Below are positions 25,210 through 33,309 of a stretch of DNA of 64,000 nucleotides, one piece after another (position 1 is the first letter of the stretch; each line of letters opens with the position of its first letter). The notes below the pieces were generated by a model. That model searched no databases. It saw only the letters and a program-made list of their open reading frames with translations, and was not told where the DNA came from. The translations under genes were made by a program, and so were the position numbers. The stretch spans positions 4,092,001-4,156,000 of the forward strand of contig NZ_CP113519.1 of NCBI RefSeq assembly GCF_026723825.1. The letters run 5' to 3'. The stretch comes from Pseudomonas sp. GOM7. Its GTDB lineage: Bacteria; Pseudomonadota; Gammaproteobacteria; Pseudomonadales; Pseudomonadaceae.

Positions 25210-25875
25210 ATGATCACCGTGCATCACCTGAACAACTCGCGCTCGCAGCGCATTCTCTGGATGCTCGAAGAGATCGGCGTCGACTATCAGATCAAGCACT
25301 ACCAGCGCGACCCGCAGACCATGCTGGCTCCCGCCGAGCTGCGCCAGGTGCACCCCCTGGGCAAATCGCCCTTGATCACCGATGGTGAACTGACCCTGGC
25401 CGAATCCGGCGCCATCATCGAATACCTGGCCGAACGCCATGGTGACTGGCTACTGCCGCCCCCAGGCAGCCCGGAGCGCTTGCGCTGCCGCTACTGGCTG
25501 CACTATGCCGAAGGTTCGGCGATGCCGCCGCTGCTGCTCAAGCTGGTGTTCGACAAGCTGCGCAGCTCACCCATGCCCTTTTTCATCAAGCCCATCGCCC
25601 GTGGCATCGCGGACAAGGTCGGCCAGGCCTTCATCACGCCGCAACTGAAGCTGCATTTCGATTACCTGGAAAGCCAGTTGAGCGAGCATGAGTGGTTCGC
25701 TGGTGACGCCTTCAGCGCCGCCGACATCCAGCTCAGCTTCCCGCTGGAAGCGGCCGCTGCCCGTGGCGTGCTGCCGAACCACCCGCGCCTGCACGACTTC
25801 CTGCAGCGCATCCACGCCCGCCCGGCCTATCGCCGCGCCCTGGAGAAGGGTGGCGCCTACGACTACGCCGACTGA
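25210..25875 (+). CDS. Glutathione S-transferase
   Basis: A 221-residue cytosolic GST. The thioredoxin-fold N-terminal domain has ITVHHLNNSRSQRILWMLEE and the glutathione-binding GKSPLITDGELTLAESGAII. The helical C-terminal domain has the N-capping motif FSAADIQLSFPLEAA. The likely catalytic residue is the Ser in NNSRSQR, so it resembles GstB-like enzymes more than Tyr-type ones. It sits 17 nt after the channel gene on the same strand. The substrate is unknown. Confidence 0.9.
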   Translation: MITVHHLNNSRSQRILWMLEEIGVDYQIKHYQRDPQTMLAPAELRQVHPLGKSPLITDGELTLAESGAIIEYLAERHGDWLLPPPGSPERLRCRYWLHYAEGSAMPPLLLKLVFDKLRSSPMPFFIKPIARGIADKVGQAFITPQLKLHFDYLESQLSEHEWFAGDAFSAADIQLSFPLEAAAARGVLPNHPRLHDFLQRIHARPAYRRALEKGGAYDYAD

Positions 25876-26196
25876 GTCAGGATCAGGTCTGACCAGCGAG
25901 GAGTCCTTCGTCGGCCAGGCACAGCAAACACGATTCGCTGAAAACACCTCGATTCGAGCAATAAAATCCACCGATAAAAACCAAATCGCAATAAATCGGC
26001 GTTTTTCCGGCAAGCATTGCCATATCCACGCACGGTGGATAGGGTTTCCCCATGAAAAACGTCAACGTCCTCTTTCTTGTCCGCCAGCTCGCGTGCCTGC
26101 GACTGGTCAGCCCGCGACTGCGAAGCCTCGCCTGAAGCTCCGTTTCCTGGCCGCTGTGGCCTCGTGTTCGCCTCCCTATTTTCGCAGGACCTGCTC
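25876..26196 (+). other. 321-bp leader region of leuA
   Basis: There is no full-length gene between the GST stop and the leuA start. The region includes the short leucine-rich reading frame at 26052-26135 and a GGCC-GCTGT-GGCC stem candidate near 26150. I see no decisive promoter or rho-independent terminator. Confidence 0.5.
26052..26135 (+). CDS. Candidate leuA leader peptide (27 aa)
   Basis: An ATG preceded by AGGG at 8 nt opens a 27-codon frame, MKNVNVLFLVRQLACLRL followed by nine more residues, ending at TGA 61 nt before leuA. Seven of 27 codons encode Leu (CTC, CTT, CTG). Leucine biosynthesis genes are often controlled by attenuation through leucine-rich leader peptides. The leucines here are spread, not in one run, and no clear terminator/antiterminator pair is visible, so the call is tentative. 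Confidence 0.45.
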   Translation: MKNVNVLFLVRQLACLRLVSPRLRSLA

Positions 26197-27873
26197 ATGA
26201 CCATGCTCAAAGACCCGTCGAAGAAGTACCGCCCCTTCACCCAGATCCAGATTCCGGATCGCACATGGCCGGACAAGATCATCGACAAGGCGCCGATCTG
26301 GCTGTCCACCGACCTGCGCGACGGCAACCAGTCGCTGATCGAGCCGATGGATGCCGAGAAGAAGATGCGCTTCTTCAAGTGCCTGGTCGCTGTGGGCCTG
26401 AAGGAAATCGAAGTGGGCTTCCCGTCCGCTTCGCAGACCGACTTCGACTTCGTGCGTGAGCTGATCGAAGGCGGTCACATCCCCGATGACGTGACCATCC
26501 AGGTACTGACCCAGGCCCGTGACGACCTTATCGAGCGCACCTTCGAGTCGCTCAAAGGCGCCAAGAAAGCCATCGTTCACTACTACAACGCCTGCGCGCC
26601 GAGCTTCCGCAAGATCGTCTTCAACCAGGACAAGGCCGGCGTCAAAGCCATCGCCGTGGCCGCCGGCACCACCATCAAGCGCCTGGCCGAAGCCGCGCCG
26701 GAAACCCAGTGGGGCTTCGAGTACTCGCCGGAGGTGTTCAGCAGCACCGAGATCGACTTCGCCGTCGAGGTGTGCAACGCGGTGATCGAGGTGTTCCAGC
26801 CGACCCCGGCGAACAAGCTGATCCTCAATCTGCCGGCCACCATCGAGTGCGCCACGCCGAACAACTACGCCGACCAGATCGAGTGGTTCGGTCGTCATGT
26901 CGACCGCCGCGACAGCGTGCTGATCAGCGTGCACACCCATAACGACCGTGGCACCGGCGTCGCCGCTTCGGAACTGGCCGTGATGGCCGGCGCCGACCGT
27001 GTCGAAGGTTGCCTGTTCGGCAATGGCGAGCGCACCGGCAACGTCTGCCTGGTGACCCTGGCGCTGAACCTCTACACCCAGGGCGTCGACCCGGAGCTGG
27101 ACTTCTCCGATATCGACGCCGTGCGCAAGGTGGTCGAAGACTGCAACCAGATTCCGGTGCACCCGCGCCATCCGTATGTCGGCGATCTGGTGCACACCGC
27201 CTTCTCCGGCTCGCACCAGGATGCCATCCGCAAGGGCTTCGCCCAGCAGAAGGAAGACGCGCTGTGGGAAGTGCCATACCTGCCGATCGATCCGGCCGAC
27301 ATTGGTCGCGACTACGAGGCGGTGATCCGCGTGAACAGCCAGTCCGGCAAGGGTGGCATCACCTTCCTGCTCGAGCAGGAATACGGCATCAGCCTGCCAC
27401 GCCGCATGCAGATCGAGTTCAGCCAGGTGGTACAGCGTGAAACCGACCGCCTCGGCCTGGAAATGACCGCAGCGCAGATCTACAAGCTGCTGGAAACCGA
27501 GTTCCTGCAAGCCACCCAACCCTATGCCCTGAAAGGCCACCGCCTGCAGGAAGAGAATGGTGAAAGCAGCGTCGAGGTGAAGGTTCAGGTCGCCGGCCAG
27601 GAACAACGCTGGAACGGTACGGGCAAAGGCGCGCTGGAAGCGCTGGCGTCGAGCCTGCCGCTCGCCGTCGAGGTCATGGACTATCACGAGCACGCCATCG
27701 GCGGCGGTGCCAATGCCAAGGCTGCCTGCTACATCGAGATCCGCCTGGACGGCCAGCGCCCGCTGCATGGTATCGGCATCGACGAGAACATCACCACCGC
27801 CAGCTTCCGTGCCCTGTTCAGTGCACTGAACCGCGCCGTCAAGCAGGCCGAGCTGAAAACCGAAGCGGCCTGA
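26197..27873 (+). CDS. leuA: 2-Isopropylmalate synthase
   Basis: A 558-residue enzyme that condenses acetyl-CoA with 2-ketoisovalerate, the first step of leucine synthesis. The DRE-TIM barrel starts WLSTDLRDGNQSLIEPMDAEKK and contains the metal-binding HTHNDRGTGVAASELA. The C-terminal LeuA allosteric domain (from about residue 440) gives leucine feedback. The length matches the longer proteobacterial/actinobacterial form (LeuA type 2). I chose the ATG at 26197, which has AGGA 7 nt upstream; the in-frame extension to 26077 reads through the leader region and is unlikely. Confidence 0.96.
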   Translation: MTMLKDPSKKYRPFTQIQIPDRTWPDKIIDKAPIWLSTDLRDGNQSLIEPMDAEKKMRFFKCLVAVGLKEIEVGFPSASQTDFDFVRELIEGGHIPDDVTIQVLTQARDDLIERTFESLKGAKKAIVHYYNACAPSFRKIVFNQDKAGVKAIAVAAGTTIKRLAEAAPETQWGFEYSPEVFSSTEIDFAVEVCNAVIEVFQPTPANKLILNLPATIECATPNNYADQIEWFGRHVDRRDSVLISVHTHNDRGTGVAASELAVMAGADRVEGCLFGNGERTGNVCLVTLALNLYTQGVDPELDFSDIDAVRKVVEDCNQIPVHPRHPYVGDLVHTAFSGSHQDAIRKGFAQQKEDALWEVPYLPIDPADIGRDYEAVIRVNSQSGKGGITFLLEQEYGISLPRRMQIEFSQVVQRETDRLGLEMTAAQIYKLLETEFLQATQPYALKGHRLQEENGESSVEVKVQVAGQEQRWNGTGKGALEALASSLPLAVEVMDYHEHAIGGGANAKAACYIEIRLDGQRPLHGIGIDENITTASFRALFSALNRAVKQAELKTEAA

Positions 27874-27895
27874 TCCGCGACGGAGCATCAAACAC

Positions 27896-27925
27896 GAACC
27901 CCGCCGACTGGCGGGGTTCTTCGTT
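27896..27925 (+). terminator. Terminator of leuA
   Basis: AACCCCGCC, loop GACT, GGCGGGGTT then CTTCGTTT: a 9-bp stem 23 nt after the leuA stop. Confidence 0.85.
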
Positions 27926-28041
27926 TCCATGTCGAAAATCAGGCACTTATGGGCATTGATGGAACAGGATCATGCAACCTGCCCATCACGCTCATGCTCT
28001 AACCTGCTTACCTGATTTTTTTGCACCCCAAGGAGAACTTC

Positions 28042-29091
28042 ATGAGCACGACCCTCGCCTATGCCGCGCAGAGTGCACAATCGCCGCTGGCTCCGCACAT
28101 TATCGAGCGCCGCAACGTTGGCCCGGACGATATCGCCATCGACATCCTCTACTGCGGCGTCTGTCACTCCGACCTGCACACCGCGCGTAACGAGTGGAAA
28201 AACACCCTGTACCCCTCCGTACCCGGCCACGAGATCGTCGGCAAGATCAGCGCAGTGGGCAGCAACGTCAGCGCGTTCCAGGTGGGTGAGATCGCGGGTG
28301 TCGGCTGCATGGTCGATAGCTGCCAGCACTGCGCCTCCTGTGGCGAGGGCCTGGAGCAATACTGCGAGAACGGCTTCACCGGCACCTACAACGGCCCGGT
28401 ATTCGGCGGTGAGAACACCTTCGGCGGCTACTCCCAGCGTATCGTGGTCGACCAGCGCTTCGTGCTGCGCATCAGCCACACCGATAACCTGGCCGCCGTG
28501 GCACCGCTGCTGTGCGCGGGCATCACCACCTACTCGCCGCTGCGTCAGTGGAAGGTGGGCCCGGGGCAGAAAGTGGGCATAGTCGGCCTCGGCGGGCTCG
28601 GCCACATGGGTGTGAAGATCGCCGCCGCCATTGGCGCGCATGTGGTGCTGTTCACCACCTCACCGAACAAGCGCGAAGACGCCCTGCGCCTCGGCGCTAG
28701 CGAAGTGGTGGTGTCGAAGAACGCCGAGGAAATGGCCGCCCACCTCAACAGCTTCGACTTCATCCTCAACACCGTTGCGGCGCCGCACGACCTCAACCCC
28801 TTCCTCAATCTGCTCAAGCGCGACGCCACCATGACCCTGGTGGGCGCCCCCGAGTCAGCGCACCCATCGCCGGATGTCTTCGGCCTGATCTTCAAGCGCC
28901 GCCGGCTGGCCGGTTCGCTGATCGGCGGCATCGCCGAAACGCAGGAAATGCTCGACTTCTGCGCCAAGCACGACATCGTTTCGGATATCGAGATGATCGC
29001 CATGCAGGACATCAACCAGGCTTACGAACGCATGCTCAAGAGCGACGTGAAGTACCGCTTTGTGATCGACATGGCCAGCCTGCAGGCCTGA
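28042..29091 (+). CDS. NAD(P)-dependent zinc alcohol dehydrogenase (YahK/CAD-like)
   Basis: A 349-residue medium-chain dehydrogenase/reductase of the cinnamyl-alcohol-dehydrogenase group. Catalytic zinc ligands are in YCGVCHSDLHTARNEW (Cys, His) and VPGHEIVG. The four structural-zinc cysteines are in CMVDSCQHCASCGEGLEQYC, and the cofactor loop is GIVGLGGLGHMGVKIA. AAGGAG is 7 nt ahead of the ATG at 28042. It probably reduces aldehydes with NADPH as broad-range enzymes of this group do; the natural substrate is unknown. It appears monocistronic. Confidence 0.92.
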   Translation: MSTTLAYAAQSAQSPLAPHIIERRNVGPDDIAIDILYCGVCHSDLHTARNEWKNTLYPSVPGHEIVGKISAVGSNVSAFQVGEIAGVGCMVDSCQHCASCGEGLEQYCENGFTGTYNGPVFGGENTFGGYSQRIVVDQRFVLRISHTDNLAAVAPLLCAGITTYSPLRQWKVGPGQKVGIVGLGGLGHMGVKIAAAIGAHVVLFTTSPNKREDALRLGASEVVVSKNAEEMAAHLNSFDFILNTVAAPHDLNPFLNLLKRDATMTLVGAPESAHPSPDVFGLIFKRRRLAGSLIGGIAETQEMLDFCAKHDIVSDIEMIAMQDINQAYERMLKSDVKYRFVIDMASLQA

Positions 29092-29142
29092 TGAGCCGGC
29101 GCCGGGTCACTGTTGCTGGCCCGGCAACAATCCGCGAACGGC

Positions 29143-29601
29143 TCAAACAAACAGCAGCATCAGCACGCCGACCAGCAGCGCCGTCACGCCAAGGAAGAAC
29201 AGAATGGCGATACCGGCGGCGCGCCAATTGGACAGGAAGGCACCGCCGGCTGCCGCGTGTCGCAGCAGATCAGCCTGGATCAGTTGCTTGGCCAGCAGCA
29301 GCATGCCGAGCAGTTGCAGGATGGCGAAGGGCAGGGTCAGGGTATCTTCGGGCAATACGAAGGACAGCACCGTGGTCAGCACCAACATCGCCAAAGCAAC
29401 GCTCCAGACCATCGCCACATGCTTGGCCTTGCCTAGCTGCCGCAGGTTGTAGGCAAGCAGCCAGGCACCGGCCAGCGGCGTTCCGAGGAAGGTGCCGATG
29501 CCAATGGCGGTCATACGGTAGAGCGGCTGCCCACTGCTGAAAACATGCGGCTGCAGATCCGCCTGCGGGGGCTGAAACGGATTGGCCTGTTGTACATCCA
29601 T
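29143..29601 (-). CDS. Small integral membrane protein of unknown function
   Basis: A 152-residue protein with about four hydrophobic segments (TAIGIGTFLGTPLAGAWLLA, VAMVWSVALAMLVLTTVLSF, FAILQLLGMLLLA, AGIAILFFLGVTALLVGVLM) after a Pro/Gln-rich cytoplasmic N-terminus (NPFQPPQADLQP). I chose the ATG at 29601, which has GGAG 9 nt upstream; a TTG 15 nt earlier is possible. It follows the omega-amidase gene by 17 nt and may share its transcript. I do not recognise a function. Confidence 0.75.
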   Translation of the reverse strand: MDVQQANPFQPPQADLQPHVFSSGQPLYRMTAIGIGTFLGTPLAGAWLLAYNLRQLGKAKHVAMVWSVALAMLVLTTVLSFVLPEDTLTLPFAILQLLGMLLLAKQLIQADLLRHAAAGGAFLSNWRAAGIAILFFLGVTALLVGVLMLLFV

Positions 29602-29618
29602 GTCTTGCAGCTCCAAGA

Positions 29619-30401
29619 TCAGTTCAGGGTGAAGGTATCGGCATCCAGGTGCGCTGGAAAACGCTCGCGGTAGCTGAGCAGCGCCTCGCTCGACAAGTGC
29701 ACGCGGAATACGCCATCGCCTTCTCCTGCCGCCAGCAGCGCCTCGCCCTGGAAATCCAGCACCTGGGAGTCGCCACTATAACCATGCCCCTTGCCATCCT
29801 CGCCGACACGGTTCACGGCGGCGACATAACACAGGTTCTCGATGGCTCGCGCCGGCAGCAGGCGGTTCCAGTGCTGGCGGCGGGCTGCCGGCCAGTTGGC
29901 GGTGTACAGCAACAGGTCAGTGTCGCCGGCATCGCGGCTCCAGACCGGGAAGCGCAGGTCATAGCAGATTAGCGGGCGCACGCGCCAACCCTTGAGCTCC
30001 AGCACCACCCGCTCGCCACCTGCGCTGTAATGCTTGTGCTCGCCGGCCATGCGGAACAGGTGGCGCTTGTCGTAATGCGCCAGCGAGCCGTCCGGGCGCG
30101 CCCAGAGCAGGCGATTGCGGTAGCTGCCGTCGGCGGCCTGGATGATCAGGCTGCCGCAGATCACCGCGCCGATAGCCTGCGCCTGCTCACTTAGCCACTG
30201 CGTGGTGGGGCCATCCTCGGCTTCGGCCAGGGCCGCCAACTCCATGGAAAAGCCGGTGCTGAACATCTCCGGCAGGATCACCAGATCGGCGCCGCGCGCC
30301 TGCTCCAGCAGGGCCTGGAAATGTTCACGGTTGGCCGCCGGATCCTGCCAGGCCAGTGCAGTCTGGATCAGCGCCAGTTCGAGATCGGGTCTGTCGTTCA
30401 T
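29619..30401 (-). CDS. Carbon-nitrogen hydrolase, omega-amidase (YafV/Nit2 type)
   Basis: A 260-residue nitrilase-superfamily amidase. The triad is Glu45 (ILPEMFSTGF), Lys112 (HYDKRHLFRMAGE) and Cys146 (PLICYDLRFPVWSR). The segment FRMAGEHKHYSAG is typical of omega-amidases that hydrolyse 2-ketoglutaramate and 2-ketosuccinamate. The neighbouring aminotransferase gene, upstream on the same strand, makes exactly such keto-amides when it uses glutamine. The two probably form a transaminase/omega-amidase pathway, for example in methionine salvage. A palindromic repeat separates them. Confidence 0.9.
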   Translation of the reverse strand: MNDRPDLELALIQTALAWQDPAANREHFQALLEQARGADLVILPEMFSTGFSMELAALAEAEDGPTTQWLSEQAQAIGAVICGSLIIQAADGSYRNRLLWARPDGSLAHYDKRHLFRMAGEHKHYSAGGERVVLELKGWRVRPLICYDLRFPVWSRDAGDTDLLLYTANWPAARRQHWNRLLPARAIENLCYVAAVNRVGEDGKGHGYSGDSQVLDFQGEALLAAGEGDGVFRVHLSSEALLSYRERFPAHLDADTFTLN

Positions 30402-30420
30402 CTCATGTCACTCGCCGTAG

Positions 30421-30446
30421 GGTGGATGTCGTTTTTCACATCCACC
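30421..30446. repeat. GGTGGATG/CATCCACC palindromic repeat
   Basis: GGTGGATG (30421-30428) and CATCCACC (30439-30446) are inverted around TCGTTTTTCA and preceded by GCCGTAG. This resembles a widely dispersed intergenic repeat of pseudomonads. It may also act as a weak transcription barrier between the aminotransferase and amidase genes. Confidence 0.6.
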
Positions 30447-30467
30447 AAGCTTTGCTGGATAACACCG

Positions 30468-31616
30468 CTACACCGCGCAGAGCTTCTCGGCAGCCTGACG
30501 CAGGGTCTCCTCGCGCTTGGCGAAGCAGAAACGCACCAGGCGCATGTCCTGGGGCGCAGACTGGTAGAACACCGATACCGGAATTGCCGCCACGCCGTGC
30601 TCGCGGGTCAGCCATTCGGCCATGGCCACGTCGTCCAGATCAGGGCGAATGGCCGAGTAATCGGCGAGCTGGAAGTAGGTGCCTGGTGCGCGGGTGAAGG
30701 TGAAACGCGAGCCAGCCAGCAGGTCGCAGAACAGGTCGCGCTTGGCCTGATAGAAGGCCGGCAGTTCCTCGACATGCTCGGGGTGCGCGGCCATGAACTC
30801 GGCCAGGCCGTGCTGCAACGGGGTCACGCCGCAGAAGTTGACGTATTGGTGGATCTTGCGCAGCTCGGCCGTCAAGGCCGGCGGCGCCACCACGTAGCCG
30901 GTCTTCCAGCCGGTAACGTGGTAGGTCTTGCCGAAGGAGCTGACCACGAAGGCGCGCTGATACAGCTCCTCGTGGGCCAGCACGCTGGCGTGCTGCATAC
31001 CGTCGTAGATCAGGTGCTCGTAGACCTCGTCACTGATCACATGGATATCACGCCCGCGAATCAGCTCAGCCAGTTTGTCCAGATCGGCACGGGTCAGCAG
31101 CGCACCGCTGGGATTATGCGGCGAGTTGAGGAAGATCAGGCGGGTACGCGGCGTGATCGCATCGGCCAGGCGTTGCCAATCGACAGCGAAATTCGGCAGT
31201 GCCAGTGGCACATGTACGCAACGACCGCCTGCCAGTTCCACGGAGGGCTCGTAACTGTCGTAGCAGGGGTCGAGAACGATGGCCTCATCCCCGGCACGAA
31301 TCAGCGCCTGCACCGCGCAGAAGATCGCCTCGGTGGCGCCAGGGGTGATGGTGATCTCGCTGTCGGCATCGCGCTGCACGCCATAGCTACGAGCGATCTT
31401 CGCGGCCACCTGCTGGCGTAGGCTCGGCAGCCCGGTCATTGGCGAATACTGGTTGCGTCCATCCATTACATGGCGCGCGACTGCCTCGCGCAACGCCTGC
31501 GGTCCGTCGAAATCGGGAAAGCCCTGAGAGAGGTTCAGCGCGCCTACATCGGCAGCGAGCTGCGACATCCGCGTGAAGATGGTGGTGCCGACGTTGGGCA
31601 GCTTACTGGTGAGCAT
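30468..31616 (-). CDS. Pyridoxal-phosphate aminotransferase (methionine/glutamine-K type, YbdL-like)
   Basis: A 382-residue class I/II fold-type I aminotransferase. Motifs include LNLSQGFPDFDGP, PGATEAIFCAVQALI, LIFLNSPHNPSGALL, the PLP aspartate in VISDEVYEHLIY, and the Schiff-base Lys in VVSSFGKTYHVTGWKTGY. C-terminal Arg is in MRLVRFCFAKRE. YbdL-like enzymes transfer amino groups from methionine, glutamine, and aromatic amino acids. The start at 31616 (MLTSKLPNVGTTIF) matches the family; the upstream extension lies in the repeat. The adjacent omega-amidase gene supports a methionine-salvage role. Confidence 0.9.
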   Translation of the reverse strand: MLTSKLPNVGTTIFTRMSQLAADVGALNLSQGFPDFDGPQALREAVARHVMDGRNQYSPMTGLPSLRQQVAAKIARSYGVQRDADSEITITPGATEAIFCAVQALIRAGDEAIVLDPCYDSYEPSVELAGGRCVHVPLALPNFAVDWQRLADAITPRTRLIFLNSPHNPSGALLTRADLDKLAELIRGRDIHVISDEVYEHLIYDGMQHASVLAHEELYQRAFVVSSFGKTYHVTGWKTGYVVAPPALTAELRKIHQYVNFCGVTPLQHGLAEFMAAHPEHVEELPAFYQAKRDLFCDLLAGSRFTFTRAPGTYFQLADYSAIRPDLDDVAMAEWLTREHGVAAIPVSVFYQSAPQDMRLVRFCFAKREETLRQAAEKLCAV

Positions 31617-31644
31617 GGCGCGCTCCTGATCGCGGGTATGCAGA

Positions 31645-31735
31645 GAGCTACAAGCTACAAGTTTCAAGCCGCAAGAAAAAGCCGGCCTGCACGCCTGCGC
31701 CTCTGCTTGCAGCTTGTGGCTTGCCGCTTAAAGCT
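31645..31735. repeat. CTTG-heptad inverted-repeat element, copy 2
   Basis: The left arm, CTACAAGCTACAAGTTTCAAG followed by CCGCAAG (31645-31675), and the right arm, TGCTTGCAGCTTGTGGCTTG followed by CCGCTT (31704-31733), are of opposite orientation. The element lies between the aminotransferase start and the der stop. Confidence 0.65.
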
Positions 31736-33209
31736 ATTTTTTCTTGTCCCTGCGCTTCTTCTCAGCCTTCTTGTGGTGGCTCATCAGGCGGCGCTTCTTG
31801 TTCACCTGGCGGTCGGTGAGGGTGTTCTTCTTCCCCTCGAAGGGGTTCTCGCCGCCCTTGTATTCGATACGGATCGGCGTGCCGACCAGCTTGAGCACGC
31901 GCCGGTAGGTATTTTCCAGGTAACGGGTGTAGGCGCGCGGCACGGCGTCTACCTGGTTACCGTGAATCACGATCAGCGGTGGGTTGGCGCCTCCCAGGTG
32001 GGCATAGCGCAGTTTGATGCGGCGGCCATTGACCAAAGGTGGAGCGTGGTCGCTGACGGCGTCTTCGAGAATCTGCGTCAGGCGGCTGGTGGGCCAGCGG
32101 GTGATGGCCGACTTGAACGAGGCCTGCACCGACTTGTACAGGTGGCCGACGCCGGTGCCATGCAGGGCGGAGATGAAGTGGATGTCGGCGAAGTCGACGA
32201 AGAACAGCCGGCGTTCCAGCTCGGTCTTCACGTAGTCCTTCTGCCCCTGATCCATGCCGTCCCACTTGTTCAGTGCGATGACCAGGGCGCGGCCGCTCTC
32301 CAGCACGAAGCCGAGCAGGTTGAGGTCGTGGTCGACCACGCCTTCGCGGGCGTCCATGACGAACACTACGACGTTGGAGTCCTGGATGGCCTGCAGCGTC
32401 TTGACCACGGAGAACTTCTCCACCGCCTCGAAGATCTTGCCGCGGCGGCGCACGCCCGCGGTGTCGATCAGGGTGTACTTCTCGTCGTCACGCTCGAAGG
32501 GGATGTAGATGCTGTCACGGGTGGTGCCGGCCTGGTCGTAGACCACCACGCGCTCTTCACCGAGCATGCGGTTGACCAGGGTGGACTTGCCGACGTTGGG
32601 CCGACCGATGATGGCCAGCTTGATGCCGTCCTTCTCGCTCGGGCCGGGGATGCGCGCGGCCTCCTGGCCTTCGAGCACCTCCTCTTCCTCGGCGCCCTCC
32701 TCCGGCTCGCCGGCATCCTTGGGGAAACTGCCGAGCACGGCTTCGAGCATCTGAGTGATGCCGCGGCCATGGGCGCCGGCGATGGCCAGCGGCTCGCCCA
32801 GGCCCATGGGGCTGAATTCGGCGCGGGCCAGGTCGACGTCGAGGTTGTCGACCTTGTTGACGATCAGAAAGCTCTGCTTGTTACGCCGGCGCAGGTGCTC
32901 GCCGATCATCTGGTCGGACGCGGTCATGCCGGCACGCGCGTCCACCAGGAACAGCACGGCGTCGGCTTCTTCGATGGCCTGCAGCGACTGCTCGGCCATC
33001 TTCGCGTCGATGCCTTCCTCGTCACCGGAAATACCGCCGGTGTCGATCACGATGTAGGTGCGCCCCTGCCACTTGGCCTCGCCGTACTGGCGGTCGCGGG
33101 TCAGACCGGAAAGGTCGCCGACGATGGCGTCGCGGCTGCGGGTCAGGCGGTTGAAGAGTGTGGACTTGCCGACGTTCGGCCGGCCCACCAGGGCAATTAC
33201 GGGAACCAT
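31734..33209 (-). CDS. der: Ribosome-associated GTPase Der (EngA)
   Basis: A 491-residue essential GTPase for 50S maturation with two tandem G domains. G domain 1 has ALVGRPNVGKSTLFNRL, DTGGISG and NKVD. G domain 2 (about residue 205 on) has AIIGRPNVGKSTLVNRML, DTAGVRRRG and NKWD. A KH-like domain follows and the tail is very basic (KKAEKKRRDKKK). The ATG at 33209 has GGAGA upstream. The stop abuts a repeat element. It heads away from bamB, in the conserved bamB-der order. Confidence 0.97.
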   Translation of the reverse strand: MVPVIALVGRPNVGKSTLFNRLTRSRDAIVGDLSGLTRDRQYGEAKWQGRTYIVIDTGGISGDEEGIDAKMAEQSLQAIEEADAVLFLVDARAGMTASDQMIGEHLRRRNKQSFLIVNKVDNLDVDLARAEFSPMGLGEPLAIAGAHGRGITQMLEAVLGSFPKDAGEPEEGAEEEEVLEGQEAARIPGPSEKDGIKLAIIGRPNVGKSTLVNRMLGEERVVVYDQAGTTRDSIYIPFERDDEKYTLIDTAGVRRRGKIFEAVEKFSVVKTLQAIQDSNVVVFVMDAREGVVDHDLNLLGFVLESGRALVIALNKWDGMDQGQKDYVKTELERRLFFVDFADIHFISALHGTGVGHLYKSVQASFKSAITRWPTSRLTQILEDAVSDHAPPLVNGRRIKLRYAHLGGANPPLIVIHGNQVDAVPRAYTRYLENTYRRVLKLVGTPIRIEYKGGENPFEGKKNTLTDRQVNKKRRLMSHHKKAEKKRRDKKK

Positions 33210-33309
33210 CAGGCTCTCCACTTGGTTGATTCAGAAAATGCAAAGGCCGCTGCAGGGGCAGCGGCCAGGATAGTGCGTGCTACCGGAGGCTATCCGGCAG
33301 CATAGCGCG

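Noticed and set aside
26176..27930. 584-codon minus-strand frame opposite leuA
   Set aside because: Antisense shadow of leuA and it runs through the leuA terminator.
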